From the NCBI GenBank assembly GCA_040880205.1, contig JBBDIU010000110.1:1-17848 (forward strand): a DNA stretch of 17,848 nt. The letters run 5' to 3'. The notes under the pieces were generated by a model. It was given only the letters and a program-made list of their open reading frames with translations, ran no database searches and was not told the origin of the DNA. Of the stretch, positions 12,848 to 17,848 are shown one piece after another. Within the stretch, counting starts at the first letter, position 1; every line of letters starts with the position of its first letter. The position numbers were made by a program, and so were the translations under genes. The stretch is from WACF01 sp040880205. Its GTDB lineage: Bacteria > Pseudomonadota > Gammaproteobacteria > Pseudomonadales > Cellvibrionaceae.

Positions 12848-14818
12848 ATGACCCAACAAATCGCTGCCTACGGCAGCTGGCGCTCACCCATTAGCGCCGA
12901 AATGTTAACCACCGCCACGGTGGGCCTGTCGGAACCGCAGTTCGATGGCGACGACATTTACTGGTTGGAATCCCGGCCGCTGGAACGGGGCCGCAACGCC
13001 ATCGTAAAGCTCAGTGCCACGGGCGAGAAACAGGATGCGTTACCCACACCTCTCAACGCGCGCTCGCGCGTCAATGAATATGGCGGCGGGAGCTATTGTG
13101 TCCAGCATGGCCAAGTTTATTTCGTCCTGTTGGACGATCAACGCGTTTATCACCTGAACAGCCGATCGCCCGCGGCAATTCCCAGCGCGTTGACCCCGGA
13201 AGGGCCGTGGCGCTTTGGCAATCTGACCCTGGACAAAAACCGCAAGCGCCTCCTGGCGATCGCCGAAGATCACAGCCAAAACGGCCAGGAAGAAGAGACC
13301 TGCATCGTAGCCATCTCCCTGGGCGACGACGAATCCGAACAAGCACCACACAAGCTGTTGGTCGGCAATGATTTCTATTCCAGCCCGACCCTTTCACCGG
13401 ACGGTGAACGCATCGCCTGGCTTAGCTGGAATCATCCCAATATGCCCTGGGATGGTTGCGAATGTTGGCTGGGCGAATTCAATGCAGCAGGCGATATTGT
13501 CAATCAACAACGAATTGCCGGCGGTGTGCGCGAGTCGATTTGTCAGCCGCAATGGTCGTCGAATGGCGATCTCTATCTCATTTCCGATCGCGGCAGCTGG
13601 TGGAACATCTTCCGCTGGGAGGGCAACTCGCTGGCGCCTGTTTATAAAGAAGCCGTTGAATTCGGCACACCGCAGTGGGTATTCGGCCTTTCCACCTACG
13701 CCTTTCTCGACGCCGATACCTTGCTGGCCACCTATACCCGATCGGGTACCTGGCACTTGTGCACGATCGATCTTGGCAACGGCAGCAAACAGGATCTACC
13801 CACCCAACTCACCGAGATCAGTTACATCAAAGTAAATGATGACCGCGCCATGTTTATCGGTGCGACCAGCGATTCCTTTCCCGCCCTCTACGCTTTTGAT
13901 CGCCTACGGCGGGATATCAACTGCTTCGCGCGATCCGGCACGCTGTCTGTCGACAACGATTACATTGCGCCTGGAGAAGCCATTGAATTCCCCCTCCAAG
14001 ATTCCGGGGAAACAGGCTATGCCTTTTTCTATGCGCCCCACAATCAGGATTTTTGCGGCGAGCCCGGCAACAAACCACCACTATTGGTTCTTTGCCACGG
14101 CGGCCCAACCTCGGCGACTAAACCGGCGCTCAACCTGAAGATTCAATATTGGACCAGCCGCGGCTTCGCCGTGGCCGATGTAAACTACGGCGGCAGCACC
14201 GGCTACGGTCGCCACTACCGCGAACGCCTCAATGGAAGGTGGGGCGTGGTGGATGTGCGGGATGCGATTGATTGCGTCGACTATCTAACTAACACAGGTC
14301 GCATTGACGGCGACAAGATCGCGATACACGGCAGCAGCGCCGGTGGCTATACGGTGCTCGCGGCTCTCACCTTTCACGCTATTTTCAAAGCGGGTGCCAG
14401 CCTGTACGGCGTTGGCGATCTGGAAACACTGGCAGCCGACACCCATAAATTCGAAAGCCGTTACATGGATAATCTGGTGGGCCCCTATCCTGAACAAAAG
14501 GCGGTGTACCGTGATCGCTCGCCCATTCATCATGTGGACCAGCTAAATTGCCCGGTGATTTTTCTGCAAGGCCTGAAAGACAAAATCGTACCACCCAATC
14601 AGGCGGAAGCCATGGTGGCGGCGTTGGACGCCAAGCGGATTCCGGTGGCTTACCTCACCTTCCCCGAAGAAGCCCACGGTTTCCGCCAGGCGCCCAACAT
14701 TCGACGAGCCTTGGAAGCAGAACTTTACTTTTATTCCCGGGTATTCGGTTTCGAACCGGCCGACATGATCGAACCGGTACTCATCCGCAATGCGGATCAA
14801 CTGACGGAGAACGATTGA
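12848..14818 (+). CDS. S9 family (prolyl oligopeptidase-like) serine peptidase
   Basis: This is a cytoplasmic serine peptidase of the prolyl oligopeptidase/acylaminoacyl-peptidase clan, acting on short peptides. From the chosen ATG (MTQQIAAYGSW) it has 656 residues and no signal peptide. The N-terminal two thirds form a beta-propeller, with repeat-like SPTLSPDGERIAWLSWNHPNMPWDG. The C-terminal alpha/beta hydrolase domain has LLVLCHGGPTS, VNYGGSTGYGRHYRERL, nucleophile Ser497 in GSSAGGY, Asp578 in GLKDKIVPP and His610 in EEAHGF. The frame is open to a GTG at 12728 overlapping tilS, but that extension looks non-coding. greB starts one base after its stop, so the two are likely translated from one message. 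The exact substrate is unknown. Confidence 0.93.
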   Translation: MTQQIAAYGSWRSPISAEMLTTATVGLSEPQFDGDDIYWLESRPLERGRNAIVKLSATGEKQDALPTPLNARSRVNEYGGGSYCVQHGQVYFVLLDDQRVYHLNSRSPAAIPSALTPEGPWRFGNLTLDKNRKRLLAIAEDHSQNGQEEETCIVAISLGDDESEQAPHKLLVGNDFYSSPTLSPDGERIAWLSWNHPNMPWDGCECWLGEFNAAGDIVNQQRIAGGVRESICQPQWSSNGDLYLISDRGSWWNIFRWEGNSLAPVYKEAVEFGTPQWVFGLSTYAFLDADTLLATYTRSGTWHLCTIDLGNGSKQDLPTQLTEISYIKVNDDRAMFIGATSDSFPALYAFDRLRRDINCFARSGTLSVDNDYIAPGEAIEFPLQDSGETGYAFFYAPHNQDFCGEPGNKPPLLVLCHGGPTSATKPALNLKIQYWTSRGFAVADVNYGGSTGYGRHYRERLNGRWGVVDVRDAIDCVDYLTNTGRIDGDKIAIHGSSAGGYTVLAALTFHAIFKAGASLYGVGDLETLAADTHKFESRYMDNLVGPYPEQKAVYRDRSPIHHVDQLNCPVIFLQGLKDKIVPPNQAEAMVAALDAKRIPVAYLTFPEEAHGFRQAPNIRRALEAELYFYSRVFGFEPADMIEPVLIRNADQLTEND

Positions 14819-14819
14819 G

Positions 14820-15320
14820 GTGGGACGTTGGCGACCACCCCAGACGCGGGGCTCCAAATACATCACCCCCGCCGGCGCCGATGCCCTGCAAGCGGAGCTT
14901 CGCTATTTGTGGAAAGTGGAGCGCCCAAAGGTCACGGACACAGTTCACGAAGCCGCCAAGAACGGCGACCGCTCGGAAAATGGCGATTACATTTACGGCA
15001 AACGGCGCTTGGCGGAAATCGACCGGCGCGTTCGCTACCTCAGCAAACGCCTGGACGAGCTAACCGTCGTAAATGCCAGCCCACCCCGGCAGGACAAAGT
15101 CTACTTCGCCGCTTTCGTTACCCTGGAAGACGAAGCGGGCAACGAAACCACCTACCAAATTGTCGGCCCGGATGAATTCGATCTGAAGCAAAACAAGCTC
15201 AGCATGGATTCTCCGCTGGCTCGCGCGCTTTTGGGGAAATCCCTGGACGATGAGATATCGATAGAGACGCCCAATGGAATCCAAACCTACTTTATTACGG
15301 CAATTTGCTATAGAAGCTGA
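14820..15320 (+). CDS. greB: Transcription elongation factor GreB
   Basis: GreB enters the RNA polymerase secondary channel and stimulates cleavage of backtracked transcripts. The 166 residues match GreB. The N-terminal coiled coil carries ELRYLWKVERP, the acidic tip NGDRSENGDY (Asp50, Glu53) and RRLAEIDRRVRYLSKRL, which separates GreB from GreA. The FKBP-like C-terminal domain has YQIVGPDEFD and MDSPLARALLGKSLDDE. Translation starts at GTG with MGRWRPPQTRGSKYITPAG, an N-terminus common in GreB of related species, and no nearby ATG exists. The stop of the S9 peptidase gene is one base upstream. It converges on the aminotransferase gene with only 12 bases between stops and no terminator in that gap. 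Confidence 0.96.
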   Translation: MGRWRPPQTRGSKYITPAGADALQAELRYLWKVERPKVTDTVHEAAKNGDRSENGDYIYGKRRLAEIDRRVRYLSKRLDELTVVNASPPRQDKVYFAAFVTLEDEAGNETTYQIVGPDEFDLKQNKLSMDSPLARALLGKSLDDEISIETPNGIQTYFITAICYRS

Positions 15321-15332
15321 ACCAACACGCTA

Positions 15333-16532
15333 CTAACGCTCGTCAATCACGGCTGCAATCGAATCCGCCACATAGTCCACGTTGTCTGTATTTAGTCCGG
15401 CCACATTGATGCGACTGGAGCCAGCTGCATAAATGCTGAACCGCGCTTGCAGCTGGTGGACTTGTTCGGGCGACATACCCAGAAACGAAAACATTCCCTG
15501 TTGCTGTTCGATAAAGCGGAACCGGTCGTCGCCGAGTCGCGTTTGCAGCGCATCCGCCAGTGAAGAGCGCAGGCTTTTGATGCGCGCGCGAACCTGGAAA
15601 AGCTCTTCCAACCATTGGGATTTAAGTGCTCCGTCGCCCAACAGGGATTCCACAATAGCCGCGCCGTGCGCGGGAGGCATGGAGTAGATTCCGCGGACGA
15701 TTTTATTCAAGTGGGTTACCACCGCCGCGGCCTGCTCGGCTTGTTGGGTTACCACACACAAGGCACCGGTGCGTTCCCGGTAGAGGCCGAAGTTTTTGGA
15801 ACAGGAACTGGCAACCACCAGTTCCGGCAGCTCTTCGGCGAGAAGGCGAACACCGAAGGCGTCGTCATCGACGCCGTCACCAAAGCCCTGATAGGCCAGG
15901 TCCACAAAAACGAGAAACCCATTTTTGCGTGCGAGTTTGCTGATCACTTGCCATTGTTCGCGACTCAAGTCCGCGCCGGAGGGGTTGTGGCAACAACCGT
16001 GCAATAACACAATATCGTCGGCGGGGACCTTTTCCAGGCATGCCAGCATCTGCTCGAAAAGGATCCGGCTCGATTGCTTGTCGTAATACGGGTATGTGGC
16101 CAGTCTCAGTCCCGCGTCCCCCAGTAGCGGTTCGTGGTTCGCCCAAGTGGGATCGCTGCACCAAATGGTGGCGGACGACCGAACCCGCCGCAAAAACTCG
16201 GCAGCCACGCGCAAGGCGCCGCAACCACCCGGCGTTTGTACCGTGGCAACCCGCTTGTCCCGCAGCACCGATCCCGCTTGGGCAAATATCAATTGCGCTA
16301 TCAGATGATTGTAGTCGGCCGAGCCCGCCGGGCCGATGTAGACCTTGCTGCGCTGCGCATCGATAAGTTGCGCTTCCGCCGCCTTGACGCTTGCGAATAT
16401 GGGCGTATTACCCAAAGCATCCTTGTAAACGCCAACGCCCAAATCCACCTTGCGCGGATTGGGGTCGGCGGCAAAGGCGGCCATGATCCCCAGCAAGGGG
16501 TCCGGCGGCAAGGGACTTACGTTTTCAAACAT
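15333..16532 (-). CDS. Aromatic amino acid aminotransferase (PLP, class I)
   Basis: This is a cytoplasmic PLP enzyme that exchanges amino groups between aromatic amino acids or aspartate and 2-oxo acids. From ATG 16532 (GGAG 7 bases upstream) it has 399 residues and begins MFENVSPLPPDPLLGI. VDLGVGVYKDALGNTP, TVQTPGGCGALR, LLHGCCHNPSGADL, VDLAYQGFGDG, the PLP lysine Lys246 in SSCSKNFGLYRERTG, YSMPPAHGA and the carboxylate-binding Arg in SSRINVAGL are all present. It resembles the Pseudomonas aromatic aminotransferase (PhhC type) more than E. coli AspC. The frame is open to a TTG at 16580, but that lies in the palindrome and adds nothing family-like. It is divergent from an Lrp/AsnC regulator, which probably controls it. 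Confidence 0.92.
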   Translation of the reverse strand: MFENVSPLPPDPLLGIMAAFAADPNPRKVDLGVGVYKDALGNTPIFASVKAAEAQLIDAQRSKVYIGPAGSADYNHLIAQLIFAQAGSVLRDKRVATVQTPGGCGALRVAAEFLRRVRSSATIWCSDPTWANHEPLLGDAGLRLATYPYYDKQSSRILFEQMLACLEKVPADDIVLLHGCCHNPSGADLSREQWQVISKLARKNGFLVFVDLAYQGFGDGVDDDAFGVRLLAEELPELVVASSCSKNFGLYRERTGALCVVTQQAEQAAAVVTHLNKIVRGIYSMPPAHGAAIVESLLGDGALKSQWLEELFQVRARIKSLRSSLADALQTRLGDDRFRFIEQQQGMFSFLGMSPEQVHQLQARFSIYAAGSSRINVAGLNTDNVDYVADSIAAVIDER

Positions 16533-16573
16533 ACACTGCTCCAAGGGCGAACGCAGGGCGATTTCAAGGGCGA

Positions 16574-16607
16574 CAATCAAATAGATCAGGGAGAATCTAT
16601 TTGATTG
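16574..16607. promoter_or_regulatory. Perfect 13-bp inverted repeat between aminotransferase and Lrp/AsnC genes
   Basis: CAATCAAATAGAT and ATCTATTTGATTG flank an 8-base centre CAGGGAGA. The site lies 42 bases upstream of the aminotransferase ATG and 71 bases upstream of the regulator ATG. Its right arm covers the -35 of the likely regulator promoter. It is AT-rich and two-fold symmetric, as Lrp/AsnC operators often are, so it is the best candidate operator for autoregulation and for control of the aminotransferase (inference). Confidence 0.65.
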
Positions 16608-16629
16608 CCAGGTTAATAGTCACTAGAAT
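16601..16629 (+). promoter_or_regulatory. Candidate sigma-70 promoter of the Lrp/AsnC gene
   Basis: TTGATT (16601-16606), exactly 17 bases, then TAGAAT (16624-16629) match the consensus at 4 of 6 and 5 of 6 positions. It lies 49 bases upstream of the ATG. The -35 falls in the right arm of the inverted repeat, so binding there would block RNA polymerase. Confidence 0.5.
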
Positions 16630-16677
16630 TAGGATCAATATTTTTCGATTGGCCGCTTAATAGGATAACAATTTACC

Positions 16678-17148
16678 ATGTCCGCCGCTATAGCACTGGA
16701 TGACTACGACCTGAAAATTTTGCGCTGTTTGCAGGAAAGCGCCGACTATTCCATGGCGGAACTCGGTGAAAAAGTGGGTTTGTCGCACACCCCCTGCTGG
16801 CGACGAATAAAACGCTTGGAAGCGGAAGGCGTTATCCTGGGGCGGGTTACCCTGCTGAATTCGAAAATTCTCAACCTCGGGGTTACGGTTCACGCCTACT
16901 TGATTATCAAAAGCCATGACGAGGAATCGCTAAATGCGTTTGAATCGGCGGTGAGTGATGTGGATGAAATCGTGGAATGCTATTCCACCAGCGGCGACAA
17001 GGATTACCTATTAAAGATCGTGGTGGACAGCGTCGATCACTACGAGCGCTTTTTAAAACAGCGGCTGGTACATCTGCCCAATGTAGCCTCTGTCAATTCC
17101 ACCTTTGCGTTGAAGCAGGTCAAGTACACAACCCGCTTACCGCTCTGA
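16678..17148 (+). CDS. Lrp/AsnC family transcriptional regulator
   Basis: This DNA-binding regulator usually senses an amino acid and forms dimers to octamers. The 156 residues open with LDDYDLKILRCLQESADYS. The N-terminal helix-turn-helix is MAELGEKVGLSHTPCWRRIKRLE (about 24-47), followed by the linker EGVILGRVTLLN and a RAM/ligand-binding domain (about 64-145) containing VHAYLIIK, VDEIVECYSTSGDKDYLLKIVV and VASVNSTFALKQVKYT. The ATG has AGGA about 12 bases upstream. It is divergent from the aromatic aminotransferase across a palindrome, so an aromatic amino acid is a plausible effector (inference). Its last 12 bases overlap the end of the converging shikimate-kinase-like gene. Confidence 0.95.
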   Translation: MSAAIALDDYDLKILRCLQESADYSMAELGEKVGLSHTPCWRRIKRLEAEGVILGRVTLLNSKILNLGVTVHAYLIIKSHDEESLNAFESAVSDVDEIVECYSTSGDKDYLLKIVVDSVDHYERFLKQRLVHLPNVASVNSTFALKQVKYTTRLPL

Positions 17149-17643
17149 CCTCCGCGTGGTTCGCTCAATTTCCGCAACAAGCTGTTCCGGCGTTTTGCCA
17201 TCACCGTCGACTGTGATATCGGTAACATCTTCGTAGAGAGGGCAGCGCTCTTTGTATAACTCCTCCAGCGTTTGCCCCGGCTGAGCGGCAATCCCACGCT
17301 TGGGCAGATCCTTCACTCGGCGCTGCAACTCACCCAATGATACTTTCAAATACACCAGAGGCCCCAAACTTTTCAGGTGCCGCATTCCGGCTTCGCTATA
17401 CACGGCACTCCCGCCAGTCGCGATAACATGGTTATTCACGGACAGATCCAAAAGCGCCTCTTCCTCCAACTGCCGCAACATCAAATAGCCGCTGTTATCG
17501 ACGATCGCTTGCAGGCTTTGATTGGCCCGAACTTGAAGCAACACATCCGTATCCACAAAATCCTTGGCCATGGCCTTGGCCAGCAATACTCCCAGGGTAC
17601 TTTTCCCGGCGCCGGGCATGCCAATTAAACTGATGCAAGTCAT
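17137..17643 (-). CDS. Shikimate kinase-family P-loop kinase
   Basis: This is a 168-residue nucleoside-kinase-fold protein of the shikimate kinase family; shikimate kinase phosphorylates shikimate on the way to chorismate and aromatic amino acids. It has Walker A GMPGAGKST (8-16), the DTD substrate motif (31-33), Arg57xxGlu60 and ATGGSAVYS (75-83), with ERCPLYEDVTD near the end. Two differences from AroK/AroL stand out: the usual GGG substrate loop is GGS, and the lid RPLL is replaced by KRGIAAQ. It may therefore be a divergent shikimate kinase or act on another small substrate. A strong ribosome site AGGAAGGA precedes the ATG. The stop overlaps the converging regulator gene by 12 bases. Placement beside an aromatic aminotransferase fits aromatic metabolism. 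Confidence 0.8.
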   Translation of the reverse strand: MTCISLIGMPGAGKSTLGVLLAKAMAKDFVDTDVLLQVRANQSLQAIVDNSGYLMLRQLEEEALLDLSVNNHVIATGGSAVYSEAGMRHLKSLGPLVYLKVSLGELQRRVKDLPKRGIAAQPGQTLEELYKERCPLYEDVTDITVDGDGKTPEQLVAEIERTTRRSER

Positions 17644-17782
17644 AGTCCTTCCTGGATTTCGTAGTGTAAGCGTTTAATGTTCGGTGAGCGGCTTGATGAG
17701 GTCCTTGCTATCTGCCCCTCCCGTGGCTACCGCCGTGCCACCACCAAACTGCCGCCGAAACTATCAAACTCTGGAATGGCAC

Positions 17783-17848
17783 TTAGTTAAGCCAGTCGAC
17801 GCTGTAGGTTGCGGTCTTGGGAGTGCCTTTTCGAGACCGTATGCAGCA
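17783..17848 (-). CDS. Possible C-terminal end of an unknown protein, cut by the window edge
   Basis: A leftward frame is open from the window edge for 21 codons and ends ...GTPKTATYSVDWLN before a TAA. The tail looks like a natural beta-strand end, but it is too short to identify. The 139 bases between it and the kinase ATG hold the kinase ribosome site and nothing else I recognise. It may be only a chance open frame. Confidence 0.3.
   Translation of the reverse strand, partial: CCIRSRKGTPKTATYSVDWLN

Noticed and set aside
16533..16580. 16-codon extension of the aminotransferase from a TTG
   Set aside because: ATG 16532 has a GGAG ribosome site and the family-typical MFENV start; the extension lies partly in the palindrome.
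1..17848. Hidden defence, toxin-antitoxin or secondary-metabolite system
   Set aside because: Every substantial gene belongs to a recognisable housekeeping or known family, and no pair of small unknown genes or transposase is visible.

Overview
The window is ordinary chromosomal DNA of a gammaproteobacterium. It has moderately high GC, short intergenic gaps and typical proteobacterial proteins. The gene order and the Pseudomonas-like details of RpoS, Pcm and the aromatic aminotransferase suggest a marine member of the Cellvibrionales/Pseudomonadales side of the class; this placement is inference. I see no tRNA, rRNA, CRISPR array, prophage, transposase or defence system.

Positions 15-10447 hold one long block read leftward. 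In transcription order it is pyrG, kdsA, eno, ftsB, ispD, ispF, truD, pcm, a DUF368 gene, nlpD and rpoS, closed by a bidirectional terminator at 15-45. This is the classic gammaproteobacterial 'tilS-pyrG-kdsA-eno-ftsB-ispDF-truD-surE-pcm-nlpD-rpoS' neighbourhood with changes. surE is missing between truD and pcm; a 189-base gap with three 16-bp tandem repeats lies there instead. A DUF368 membrane gene, whose family includes undecaprenyl-phosphate translocases, sits between pcm and nlpD. truD is about 60 codons shorter than usual because of two internal in-frame gaps. A 147-bp palindromic element made of 7-bp units separates eno from kdsA, and a related fragment lies upstream of pyrG.

Positions 10448-12752 hold the pyrG upstream region (412 bases, no credible gene), a rightward DUF4383 membrane protein and leftward tilS. 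accA, often next to tilS, is not present.

Positions 12753-17848 hold a rightward S9 peptidase followed by greB (GTG start, one base apart), a leftward aromatic aminotransferase divergent from an Lrp/AsnC-type regulator across a perfect 13-bp inverted repeat, a leftward shikimate-kinase-like gene whose end overlaps the regulator gene, and perhaps the C-terminal 21 codons of another leftward gene at the right edge.

Functionally the left block combines nucleotide and envelope precursor supply (CTP, KDO, isoprenoid precursors, lipid-carrier recycling), glycolysis, division (FtsB, NlpD), tRNA pseudouridylation, protein repair and the stationary-phase sigma factor. I found no clearly new multi-gene system. 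The best leads are the reduced TruD, the loss of surE with repeats in its place, the heptamer palindromes, and the palindrome between the aminotransferase and its likely regulator.
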